This document shows, in pieces, positions 48,022 through 56,318 of a DNA stretch of 64,000 bases. A program made the translations under genes and the position numbers. Every line of letters starts with the position of its first letter. Position 1 is the first letter of the stretch. Source of the DNA: Paracoccus tegillarcae (lineage in GTDB: Bacteria; Pseudomonadota; Alphaproteobacteria; Rhodobacterales; Rhodobacteraceae); assembly GCF_002847305.1 (NCBI RefSeq), contig NZ_CP025408.1, positions 2,811,001-2,875,000 on the forward strand, read 5' to 3'. Under the pieces are notes generated by a model. The model was not told where the DNA came from and searched no databases. It saw nothing but the letters and a program-made list of their open reading frames with translations.

Positions 48022-48318
48022 GTACGCGCTGCGTTCGATCCGTGGGATCGTCAACGCAGCGCTGGCAAGCCTCGATGCTGAAGTCGATGGACTCTAACCG
48101 ATTTCGGCCGTCCCACCATCGCTCCAGAGCGCCTGATCCGGACGGACCTGCTGCAAATCCCGATCTCGATTCGATCCGAGTGGCAGTTGATGGAGCAGAG
48201 GGACGACAATTTGCGGCTTCGGGCGGTTCGTCTGGCTTGGCATGGACGACCCTCTCAGGGTCCCACGGCCCTCAAGAAGAACCGCGACTGTCGCTCTAAG
48301 ACGAGCACTTTCGGTAGA
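48022..48318 (+). pseudogene. IS5-family transposase, N-terminal remnant
   Basis: One frame reads LRSIRGIVNAALASLDAEVD. After a frame change come DFGRPTIAPERLIRTDLLQI, SIRSEWQLMEQRDDNL and LKKNRDC. This order, with I-A-P-E-R-L-I-R-x-x-L-L-Q and S-I-R-S-E-x-Q-L-M-E-Q, is the N-terminal domain of IS5-family transposases. There are several frameshifts and no catalytic core. Confidence 0.75.
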
Positions 48319-48459
48319 CGGTAATTTGGTCGAGGCGTGGGCGTCGATAAAGAGCCTTCAGCCGAAGGAAGGCAGGGCGACACCGGACAGGAACGATCCG
48401 TGCGGGCCGCCGCCATCAACTGACGAGACCTCCACCACCGCCGATCTAAACTAGCAGAC

Positions 48460-48788
48460 CGAAGCCAACTGATGCTCGACCCGTCCCGCCCGACGCGCAA
48501 CACCGAAGTGAGCCTTTGCGAGACAGGTGACGTCGCTCGGTTTCGATTCATCGCAGCGAATATCGCCGAGCGCAAAACCCTTCTGGATCTCGCGCAGCAC
48601 TTGGCTCTTTGTTCGGCCGATGTTTCAGCCAGTTCCTTTTCGAGACGTTTCAACCGCGCTTTTACGGTGGCCAGCCGATCAAGGGTTGACGACTCTTGGT
48701 GGACGATCCGGTCCTTCGACTTTATAGGGATCTGCGCGCAATAGCTAACCTTCCCATCCCTGCATTTGCGTCTGACGATTAAGCTCAT
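48460..48788 (-). pseudogene. Tyrosine recombinase (phage-type integrase), N-terminal remnant
   Basis: The minus-strand frame from ATG 48786-48788 reads MSLIVRRKCRDGKVSYCAQI then SSTLDRLATVKARLKRLEKE, the arm-binding start of a common alphaproteobacterial integrase. After a one-base shift near 48600 it continues QVLREIQKGFALGDIRCDES. The catalytic domain is missing. It lies about 110 bases from the 5' end of dusA, a recognised integration target for a dedicated integrase family. Confidence 0.7.
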
Positions 48789-48898
48789 TTCAGTCGTCCT
48801 CGACAAGATTTTGGTAGTCCTGACGATTGCTGATGGCGACGAATAGGTCCGATGATGCCAAAACAACACCAAATAGGTCCGCGTGAGAAGTGCTATCC

Positions 48899-49903
48899 AT
48901 GACTGATTCATCAATGAAAAAATTGGTCACCGGCGCACATCTCCTTAGCGTCGCGCCGATGATGGACTGGACCGACCGGCATTGCCGGGCGTTTCATCGG
49001 CTGATGTCGCGCCGGGCGTTGCTTTATACGGAAATGGTGACCGCGCCGGCTGTGATCCATGGTGATCGGGGGCGTTTGCTGGATTTTGCGGCGGCCGAGC
49101 AGCCCCTGGCGCTGCAGCTTGGTGGCTCGGACCCCGATGAGTTGCGCGCGGCGACGCGGATCGCGGCGCAGTGGGGTTACGATGAGGTCAACCTCAATGT
49201 CGGCTGCCCCAGTGACCGGGTGCAGTCGGGTTGCTTTGGCGCGGTGCTGATGAAAACGCCGCAGCTTGTGGCCGATTGTGTGGCCGGGATGATTGCGGAA
49301 AGCCCGGTCGAGGTTACGGTGAAATGCCGCATCGGGGTTGACGATCAGATCGCCGATGAGGTGCTGCCGCAGTTTCTGGCCACGATGCGCGCTGCCGGCA
49401 TCAAGCGCATAGCCATTCACGCACGCAAGGCCTGGTTGCAGGGGCTGAGCCCCAAGGATAACCGCGAAATCCCACCGCTCGATTACCCTTTGGTTCACCG
49501 GATGAAAGCAGAGTTTCCCGATCTGCATCTGTCGATCAATGGCGGGATCGAGACGCTGGATCAGGCGCGCGATCATCTGCGGGTGATGGACGGGGCGATG
49601 CTTGGTCGGGCGGCCTATCAGCGACCGTGGGACATTCTGGGTCAGGCCGATCAATTGTGGGGCGACACGCCTCCGATGACCGGCCCGGTCGATGTGGCGC
49701 GGGCGATGCGGCCTTATCTGCAGGACCATCTGGCCGCTGGCGGGCGGTTGCATCAGGTCACGCGGCACATGCTGGGGCTGTTTCACGCGCTGCCCGGTGC
49801 CCGGAACTGGCGGCGTGTGCTGTCCGAGGGGGCCTCGCGCGGCGGGATCGAGGTATACGATGCGGCGCTGGCCGAAATCACCGATCTGGCCGTCGCAGAT
49901 TAG
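48899..49903 (+). CDS. dusA: tRNA-dihydrouridine(20/20a) synthase
   Basis: 334 residues from ATG 48899; GTG 48890 and ATG 48914 are in-frame alternatives. FMN-binding and catalytic signatures of DusA are present: LSVAPMMDWTDRHCRAFHRL, YTEMVTAPAVIHGDR, LNVGCPSDRVQSGCFGAVLM with the catalytic Cys, and AIHARKAWLQGLSPKDNREI. It reduces U20/U20a in the tRNA D-loop with NADPH. Its 5' end faces integrase debris and may be a used attachment site. It converges on the fructokinase gene, leaving 12 bases between. Confidence 0.95.
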   Translation: MTDSSMKKLVTGAHLLSVAPMMDWTDRHCRAFHRLMSRRALLYTEMVTAPAVIHGDRGRLLDFAAAEQPLALQLGGSDPDELRAATRIAAQWGYDEVNLNVGCPSDRVQSGCFGAVLMKTPQLVADCVAGMIAESPVEVTVKCRIGVDDQIADEVLPQFLATMRAAGIKRIAIHARKAWLQGLSPKDNREIPPLDYPLVHRMKAEFPDLHLSINGGIETLDQARDHLRVMDGAMLGRAAYQRPWDILGQADQLWGDTPPMTGPVDVARAMRPYLQDHLAAGGRLHQVTRHMLGLFHALPGARNWRRVLSEGASRGGIEVYDAALAEITDLAVAD

Positions 49904-49915
49904 GCCGTCGGCGTA

Positions 49916-50839
49916 TCAGCCATGCGTCTCAACGGTCATCTCATGCGCCCATGGCGGGTTGGCGCCGTGACGAGAGACGGTGACCGCCGCCGCCTGTGCC
50001 CCCAGTGTCAGCGCCTTGTTCAGATGATCGGTCGTCAGCTCGCCAAGAGCTGATTTCTTTAGCATCCCTTGTTGCATCAGGCTGGCCAGCACGCCCGCAT
50101 TGAAGGTGTCACCCGCGCCGATCGTGTCGGCCACCTCGGTGCGCACCGAGGGGGCAAAGACGGTCTCGCCGGCCCAATAGGCCCGTGCGCCTGCAGAGCC
50201 GCCGGTTTGCAGCACGACCCGCGGACCCTGATCCAGGACATGGCGCGCCGCATCCTCGTGCGATTTCTCGGGATGCAGCCATTCCAGATCGTCGCCGGAC
50301 AGTTTGACAATATCGGCCTGCGGGATCAGCCGCGACAAGCGGGCGCGATAGGCGGCCTCGTCCTGAATGAAGAAGGGGCGGATATTCGGGTCCAGCATGA
50401 CCGGAAGGCGCGCGGCCTCTCGTGTGATCAGCGCCTCGACGGCCGCACCGCAGGGATCGGGCACAAGGCTGATCCCGCCGGCGAAAAGCGCCGAGATGTC
50501 AGCGGGCAGGGCGGGCAGATCATCGGTGGCCAGCATCCGACCGGCAGAGCCTTCGTCATAGAAGGAATAGCGCGCCTCGCCGCCCGTCAGGGTGACAAAG
50601 GCCAGGGTGGTCGGCCGATCCGTTCGGGGGCACAGGTCGATGTCCACAGCCGCCTCGACCAGCGGGCGCAGCAATTGCTCGCCAAAGGGATCGCGAGAGA
50701 TCGGCCAGAAATAGGCGGTCGGCACGCCCAATCGGCCAAGGGCGACGGTGGTGTTATAGACAGCCCCGCCCGCCAGAGGGCGGAAGCAGCCATCATCCGG
50801 CACCATATCAATCAGTGATTCGCCCGTGCACAGGATCAT
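49916..50839 (-). CDS. PfkB-family carbohydrate kinase, probable fructokinase
   Basis: 307 residues. There is an N-terminal ILCTGESLIDMVP, the sugar-site G-G-A-x-x-N-T (LAGGAVYNTTVALGRLG), and the PfkB signature 2 DTIGAGDTFNAGVL at 238-251 with catalytic Asp244. It resembles bacterial fructokinases, which phosphorylate fructose to fructose 6-phosphate, but related sugar specificities exist. GAGGGAGG precedes the ATG. It is a single gene, divergent from the SDR gene across 143 bases. Confidence 0.87.
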   Translation of the reverse strand: MILCTGESLIDMVPDDGCFRPLAGGAVYNTTVALGRLGVPTAYFWPISRDPFGEQLLRPLVEAAVDIDLCPRTDRPTTLAFVTLTGGEARYSFYDEGSAGRMLATDDLPALPADISALFAGGISLVPDPCGAAVEALITREAARLPVMLDPNIRPFFIQDEAAYRARLSRLIPQADIVKLSGDDLEWLHPEKSHEDAARHVLDQGPRVVLQTGGSAGARAYWAGETVFAPSVRTEVADTIGAGDTFNAGVLASLMQQGMLKKSALGELTTDHLNKALTLGAQAAAVTVSRHGANPPWAHEMTVETHG

Positions 50840-50982
50840 TTCGTCCTCCCTCGTTAGCTGCGAATGTTAGCGCCTGACAGCGGAAAGAAACAGCCCCGAT
50901 CTGGGTTTAGGTGACTTGGACTTCGCTCATTGGCCGGCCGGCGCCTCTTGTGGTCAGCGGTTTGTGGTGGCACAGGGCGGGC

Positions 50983-51645
50983 ATGAGTGAGAACACGCAG
51001 AAACTTGCCCTCGTTACCGGCGCCTCGCGCGGGTTGGGTTCGGCACTGGCCGAGGCGCTTGCCGCGCAGGGCTGGCATATCCTGGCCGTCGCCCGCACGA
51101 CTGGCGCGCTGGAGGAACTGGACGACCGCATCCGCGCGGCAGGTGGCAGCGCCACGCTGGCACCGATGGACGTGACGGTGCCCGAGGCGATGGTGCAATT
51201 GGCCGCCTCGGTGCAGCAGCGGTGGGTCGGGCTGGATCTTTGGGTGCATCCGGCGATTCATGCCGCGCCACTGACGCCGACGCCGCATATCGACGCCAAG
51301 GATTGGGCGAAATCGGTCGAGGTGAACCTGAACGCGACGCGTGGGTTGATCGGCCTGATCGAGCCCTTGCTGATCGCGCGTCGGGGCACGGCGCTGTTCT
51401 TTGATGATCCCCATGCGGGCGATCCGTTTTTCGGCAGCTATGGTGCGACCAAGGCGGCGCAGATCGCGCTGGCGCGCAGCTGGGCCTCGGAAACCGCCAA
51501 ACTCGGACCTCATGTCGCGATCGCCAAGCCTGCACCGATGCCCACAGCGACAAGGGCACGGTTCTATCCGGGTGAGGATCGTGGTGCATTGACGCCATGC
51601 CGCGTTGAGGCTGCGCGTATTCTGACAGAGCTGCAGGCCCGCTAG
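50983..51645 (+). CDS. SDR-family oxidoreductase with non-standard active site
   Basis: 220 residues from ATG 50983. The cofactor motif T-G-x3-G-x-G is TGASRGLGSALAEAL, and the Y-x3-K pair is in GSYGATKAAQIAL. Two other family hallmarks are changed: the N-N-A-G region reads VHPAIHAAPL, and the catalytic serine position before Y-x3-K falls in FFDDPHAGDPFFG. It may therefore bind NAD(P) without normal dehydrogenase chemistry. The substrate is unknown. It is divergent from fructokinase and convergent with the aminopeptidase gene. Confidence 0.82.
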   Translation: MSENTQKLALVTGASRGLGSALAEALAAQGWHILAVARTTGALEELDDRIRAAGGSATLAPMDVTVPEAMVQLAASVQQRWVGLDLWVHPAIHAAPLTPTPHIDAKDWAKSVEVNLNATRGLIGLIEPLLIARRGTALFFDDPHAGDPFFGSYGATKAAQIALARSWASETAKLGPHVAIAKPAPMPTATRARFYPGEDRGALTPCRVEAARILTELQAR

Positions 51646-51699
51646 ACGGCATCGCCCCGCCGCGCGGACTGAGAGAGGGACGGGAACAGGTCCTTGCCG

Positions 51700-53508
51700 T
51701 CAGTCCCGCCCAAGCGGCCGCGTTTCGCGCATCAGCCAAGCGGTGGTGTCACCACTGACCAGCGGTCCGATCTCGGTCGCGACGCGGGCGTGATAGGCAT
51801 CGAGCCAGGCGATATCGTCGGGCGAAAGTGCCGCAGGATCGATCAGCCGGCGGTCGATGGGGCACAGCGTCAGCGTCTCGAAACCCAGCATCTCGCGCCC
51901 GTCTTCGGCCTCTGCCGGCTGGATGGCCACAAGGTTTTCGATGCGGATGCCAAAGGCGCCTTCGCGGTAGTATCCTGGCTCGTTTGACAGGATCATGCCC
52001 TCTTGCAGCGCGACATCGCTGGCCCGGCTGATCCGTGCGGGACCTTCATGCACGCACAGCGCCGCGCCAACACCGTGCCCGGTGCCGTGGTCGAAATCCA
52101 ACCCCTCGGCCCAAAGGAACTGCCGTGCCAGCGCGTCCAGATGCGCGCCCGTCACGCCAGTGGGAAATCGAACCCGGCTAAGTGCGATCATGCCGCGCAG
52201 GACGGCGGTATTAGGGCCAATTGCATCCGGGCGTGCGCGACCTATGGCCAGCGTCCGGGTGATGTCGGTGGTGCCGTCGATATATTGACCGCCCGAATCG
52301 ACCAGCAGGATCTCGCCCTCGACCAGCGGGCGATTGCTGTCGCGGGTGACGCGGTAATGGGGCAGCGCCGCATTGGGGCCGACGCCGCTGATCGTGTCGA
52401 AACTGATATCCAATATGCCCTGATCGCGGCGAAAATTTTCCAGCTTTTCAACAATGTCGATCTCGGTCAGGCCATCGGGGCCGTGGGCGTCCAGCCATGC
52501 CAATAGATCGGCCATGGCGACGGCATCGCGGCGGTGGGCATCGCGCATTCCGGCAAGCTCGGCCGCGTTCTTGCGGGCCTTGGGCAGAATGACCGGATCG
52601 CTGCCAGAGGCGATGCTGATCCCGCTAAGTTCCAGCCTCAGAAAGGCAGCCTCGGGCGCGGTGGCGGGATCCAGACGCATGGGGCCGGCTGCATTGTCCA
52701 ATGCCGTGATCAGCTGCTCGGGCGGTTCGATCGTGACTGCATTGCCCAGATGTCCGCGCAGCGCGTCGTCGAACTTGGCGGGGTCGGCAAACAGCGCGAC
52801 ATGGCCGTCATCGCCCAGAATGGCAAAGCTTTGCACCACCGGATTGCGCGGCAGGTCGCTGCCCCGGATGTTCAGCAGCCAAGAGATCGAATCGGGCAGC
52901 GTCAGCAGTGCCGATTTCTGGCCGGCCTCGCGCAGGTCGGCGGCGATGCGGTCACGTTTTTCCATTGCCGTTTCGCCCGCCAGATCGTCGGGATGCAGGC
53001 GCGCGGCGCCAATTGCCGGGGCGGGGCGGTCGGTCCAGGCCGCGTCCAGCGGGTTCTGATCGGTCGCCAGCAGCGCAATGCCGCTGCCCTCAAGGCCGCT
53101 GCGCATGGCCTTGATCTCTTTGCGGGTGTGCAGCCACGGATCAAAGCCAACCGTGCCGCCCTGCGGCAGTGCCTCGCGCAGCCAATCGCTGGGCTTGGTC
53201 GCGGGCCAGTCGAGCACCGAAAACTGCGCCGGATCAACCTGCGCCCGTGCCTGCACCTTATAGCGGCCATCAACGAACAGCCCGGCGGTGCGCGTCGTGG
53301 CGATGGCAAATCCGGCGCTGCCGGTAAAGCCCGTCAACCAACGCAACCGCGCGTCTGCATCGGCCACATATTCGCCCTGATGGGCGTCCGCGCGCGGCAC
53401 GATAAAGGCATCGAGCCCGCGATCGGACATCTTTCCGCGCAGGGCGGTCAGGCGGGCGGCATGATCGCCCTCGGCGCCTGCATCCTCGAATTGCTGGAAG
53501 GCGGTCAC
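51700..53508 (-). CDS. Aminopeptidase P family protein (long, three-domain type)
   Basis: 602 residues from GTG 53506-53508, which overlaps the stop of the upstream hydrolase gene by 4 bases; the frame further upstream is a shadow. Two creatinase-like N-terminal domains (about 15-310) precede the pita-bread metalloprotease domain. The metal ligands are visible in LLVDSGGQYIDGTTDITRT (two Asp), FDHGTGHGVG (His), LSNEPGYY and IRIENLVA (two Glu). It removes N-terminal residues preceding proline. The long form matches the ~600-residue XPNPEP1-type enzymes of alphaproteobacteria. Confidence 0.93.
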   Translation of the reverse strand: MTAFQQFEDAGAEGDHAARLTALRGKMSDRGLDAFIVPRADAHQGEYVADADARLRWLTGFTGSAGFAIATTRTAGLFVDGRYKVQARAQVDPAQFSVLDWPATKPSDWLREALPQGGTVGFDPWLHTRKEIKAMRSGLEGSGIALLATDQNPLDAAWTDRPAPAIGAARLHPDDLAGETAMEKRDRIAADLREAGQKSALLTLPDSISWLLNIRGSDLPRNPVVQSFAILGDDGHVALFADPAKFDDALRGHLGNAVTIEPPEQLITALDNAAGPMRLDPATAPEAAFLRLELSGISIASGSDPVILPKARKNAAELAGMRDAHRRDAVAMADLLAWLDAHGPDGLTEIDIVEKLENFRRDQGILDISFDTISGVGPNAALPHYRVTRDSNRPLVEGEILLVDSGGQYIDGTTDITRTLAIGRARPDAIGPNTAVLRGMIALSRVRFPTGVTGAHLDALARQFLWAEGLDFDHGTGHGVGAALCVHEGPARISRASDVALQEGMILSNEPGYYREGAFGIRIENLVAIQPAEAEDGREMLGFETLTLCPIDRRLIDPAALSPDDIAWLDAYHARVATEIGPLVSGDTTAWLMRETRPLGRD

Positions 53509-54197
53509 AGGCTTACGGTCTCCATCACTTCGGGGGTCAGAACGGTGACGCCGGGCAGTGCATCGACCAGCGGCTGCGCCGATTGTTCCAGCAGCGGGAA
53601 GGTCTTGTAGTGGCACGGGATCACTGTCTTGAAGTCAAAGTACTTCCTGGCCGCCCATGCCGCGCGGTCCATATCCATGGTGAAATGACCACCGGCGCAG
53701 AGGATGCCGATATCGGGCTGATGATATTCACCCATCCAGCCCATATCGGCCATGATATCGGTGTCGCCGCTGACATAGATCACATGGCCTTCGCCTGCGA
53801 TCATGTAACCGGATTCGTGGCCCGCATAGACCGGCCCCTCATTGCCATCCAGCGATGAAGAATGGCTGGCATTGACCATTGTGACCTTGGCGCCGCCCAG
53901 ATCGACCGTGCCGCCCTTGTTGAAACCCACGCCCTCGATCCCCTGATGCGTGGTCCAGGCATTGATCAGATCATAGATGCCGACAATCGGGATGCCCTGA
54001 TCCTTGGCGATGGACAGTGCGTCGCCGGTGTGATCGCCATGGCCGTGCGTCAGCAGGATATGAGTGGCCCCAGCCAGCGCCTGATCGCGCTGATCCTCGG
54101 GAAAGACCGGGTTGCCGCTGAGCCAGGGGTCGATCAGGATCACGGCGTCCTCGATCTCTAGTCGAAAGCCCGCATGGCCAAGCCAGGTCAGTTTCAT
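53505..54197 (-). CDS. Metal-dependent hydrolase, UPF0173 (beta-lactamase fold)
   Basis: 230 residues from ATG 54195-54197, with AAGGAG upstream; the 79 codons before it are a shadow. It starts MKLTWLGHAGFRLE, and the metal site H-x-H-x-D-H is in LLTHGHGDHTGDAL. Further ligands lie in NASHSSSLDG, VSGDTDIMADM and VIPCHYKTFP. The UPF0173 family is widespread with unsettled substrates. The gene is translationally coupled to the aminopeptidase downstream. Confidence 0.9.
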   Translation of the reverse strand: MKLTWLGHAGFRLEIEDAVILIDPWLSGNPVFPEDQRDQALAGATHILLTHGHGDHTGDALSIAKDQGIPIVGIYDLINAWTTHQGIEGVGFNKGGTVDLGGAKVTMVNASHSSSLDGNEGPVYAGHESGYMIAGEGHVIYVSGDTDIMADMGWMGEYHQPDIGILCAGGHFTMDMDRAAWAARKYFDFKTVIPCHYKTFPLLEQSAQPLVDALPGVTVLTPEVMETVSL

Positions 54198-54312
54198 GGG
54201 AATCTCCTTGCTGGTTTTGTCGCAGGTTAGCGAGGGTTGCGGGGCAGGGCCAGCGTCACAAAAGGGGCCGGCGCGGAAATGGGCGTCCGGATATTGCGGA
54301 CCCGGTCTGAAT

Positions 54313-56058
54313 TTACGCAGGCGCGGCGTCGTCCAGCCGAAGGCGCAGGCGTTCGCGACCGCCCCAGGTGCTGATTTCCAGTTTGCCCGCCAGATGAAAC
54401 CGCCGCCCGCGTGCACCCAGCAGCGCCGGACCAAGCGCCGTGTTCATGGCCCCCCAGGCAACCGCCTGCATCGGCGGGGTGCCGGGGCTGCGGAAATTCA
54501 GGCGCAGATGGCTGTCGCCCATGACGGCGGCGCTGTCGATCAACATATCCGCAAAGGCAAATCGCGGCGCTGGTGCCGCCTGTCCGAACGGGCCGGCATC
54601 TTCCAGCTGGCGCAGCATCGGTATGCTGGCGCCTGAGGGTTCGATCAGGCCAGAGATGCGCAGATCATGGATCCCGCTGCGCGCATCCAGATCGCGCGCC
54701 AGCAGTTCGGCCAGCCGGATCATTGCGGGCTCGATCGCATCCTGAGCGACGGTCAATCCGGCCGCCATGGCGTGCCCGCCGCCCTTGATCAGCAATCCTT
54801 CGCGGGCCAGCCGCTGGATCGCGCGGCCCAGATCGACGCCGGGCACAGAACGCGCGCTGCCCTTGCCGACACCGTCGTCAATGCCGATCACGACCGAAGG
54901 CAACCCGGTCGCCTCTTTCACCCGCGCCGCGACGATACCGACCACGCCCGGATGCCAGCCATCGCCCGCAGCCCAGCTAAGACCAGCGGTGCCGCGTGCC
55001 TCGACCTGGGCCAGCGCCTCTTCGCGTACGGCGGCCTCGATGGTGCGGCGGTCGCGGTTCAATTCGTCCAATTGCGCGGCCAGGTGTTCGGCCTCGGCTG
55101 CCTCGCGCGCGATCAGGCAGCGCGCACCCAGATCGGCACGGCCGACGCGCCCACCGGCATTGATGCGCGGCCCCAGAAGAAACCCCAGATGAAAGGCACT
55201 GGGCGCGCCGTCCAGCCGCGCCACATCCGACAGCGCCACAAGGCCCGGCCGTTCCCGCCGCGCCATGACCGACAGACCGCTGCGCACAAAGGCACGGTTC
55301 ACGCCGACCAGTGGCGCCACATCGGCCACGGTGGCCAGCGCCACCAGATCGGTCAGGGCCATCAGCGCGGGCTCGGCATTCCCGGCCTTGCGCAGCCCGC
55401 GACCTGCCTGCACCAGTGTCAGAAACACGACCCCGGCGGCGCAAAGATGACCTAGCGCGCCGTCCTCATCGGCGCGGTTCGGGTTCACGACGGCTAACGC
55501 CGGCGGCAAGGTCTCGCCGCCCTGATGGTGATCCAGTACCATCACATCGGCTATGCCCTCGGCGGCCGCCAGTGCCTCATGCGACAGCGTGCCGCAATCG
55601 ACGCAGATGATCAGGTCATGGGACGATGCCAGTTCGGCAATGGCTGGCGCATTGGGGCCATAACCCTCGTCGATCCGGTCGGGGATATAGACGGTCGGGT
55701 CGGGTTGCCCGAGGGCGCGCAGCCACCAGACCAGCAGCGCCGCCGAGGATCCGCCATCGACATCGTAATCTGCAAAGACCGCGATCCGTTGCCTTTGAAG
55801 CGCCGCAATCACCAGGCGTTCCGCTGCGATCGCCATATCGCGCAGGATCAACGGATCGGGCAGCAGGTCGCGCAGTTTTGGCGTCAGAAAGGCGTCCGCC
55901 TCGGCCGCCTCGACCCCGCGTTCGGCCAGCACGCGCGCCACCGGCAAGGGCAGCGATGCGGCCTGCGCCAGACCTTCTGCCAACCGCGAGGCTGCCGGGT
56001 CCGGGCCGATCCAGCGTCGCCCGGTCAAAGATTGCTCGACACCCAGAAACACCCTCAT
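54313..56058 (-). CDS. recJ: Single-stranded-DNA-specific 5'-3' exonuclease RecJ
   Basis: 581 residues from ATG 56056-56058, the more family-like of two in-frame ATGs; the other, at 56094, adds 12 residues. DHH-family motifs are intact: FADYDVDGGSSAALLV (motif I), IICVDCG (motif II), VMVLDHHQGG (motif III) and DLVALATVADVAPL (motif IV), then the DHHA1 motif KGGGHAMAAGL. It degrades single-stranded DNA in RecF-pathway repair and mismatch repair. It lies alone on its strand, 115 bases upstream of the hydrolase. Confidence 0.96.
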   Translation of the reverse strand: MRVFLGVEQSLTGRRWIGPDPAASRLAEGLAQAASLPLPVARVLAERGVEAAEADAFLTPKLRDLLPDPLILRDMAIAAERLVIAALQRQRIAVFADYDVDGGSSAALLVWWLRALGQPDPTVYIPDRIDEGYGPNAPAIAELASSHDLIICVDCGTLSHEALAAAEGIADVMVLDHHQGGETLPPALAVVNPNRADEDGALGHLCAAGVVFLTLVQAGRGLRKAGNAEPALMALTDLVALATVADVAPLVGVNRAFVRSGLSVMARRERPGLVALSDVARLDGAPSAFHLGFLLGPRINAGGRVGRADLGARCLIAREAAEAEHLAAQLDELNRDRRTIEAAVREEALAQVEARGTAGLSWAAGDGWHPGVVGIVAARVKEATGLPSVVIGIDDGVGKGSARSVPGVDLGRAIQRLAREGLLIKGGGHAMAAGLTVAQDAIEPAMIRLAELLARDLDARSGIHDLRISGLIEPSGASIPMLRQLEDAGPFGQAAPAPRFAFADMLIDSAAVMGDSHLRLNFRSPGTPPMQAVAWGAMNTALGPALLGARGRRFHLAGKLEISTWGGRERLRLRLDDAAPA

Positions 56059-56318
56059 GACTGCAATGACGCCCAGTGCATCATCCGTCGGCATTTGCTG
56101 CTAGTTCTGTTGTGTTTCATCTGCGACTGCACCCCGTTTCGCAGCCCAGCTATGCACCGCCATGCGCAGAAAGTGAAGCGCGGGCCTGACCAGTTTCCCG
56201 TGAGCGGGGGGCAGCTCATCGCAACTGCCGAATGCGGGTGCGGGCTATTGTCGACGGCGCGTGATCAAGGCAAAGTCCGCCGGATTTGAAAGCCGGGTCG
56301 CGGTGCTGGGGGCCGTTC

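Larger units (their letters stand above)
47794..48898. other. Degraded mobile-element region between the RTX gene and dusA
   Basis: No intact gene in about 1.1 kb. It contains a perfect hairpin (47806-47835), an IS5-family transposase remnant (48022-48318) and a tyrosine-integrase remnant (48460-48788), all listed separately. The stretch 47836-48021 shows nothing recognisable. Confidence 0.7.

Noticed and set aside
48788..48914. Extending the integrase remnant to the frame start at 48914
   Set aside because: The integrase family N-terminus matches from 48788; the extra residues overlap the dusA 5' end and look non-coding.
52534..53610. Plus-strand open frame over the aminopeptidase gene
   Set aside because: The minus strand carries the complete metalloprotease with all five metal ligands; the plus frame has no recognisable motif.
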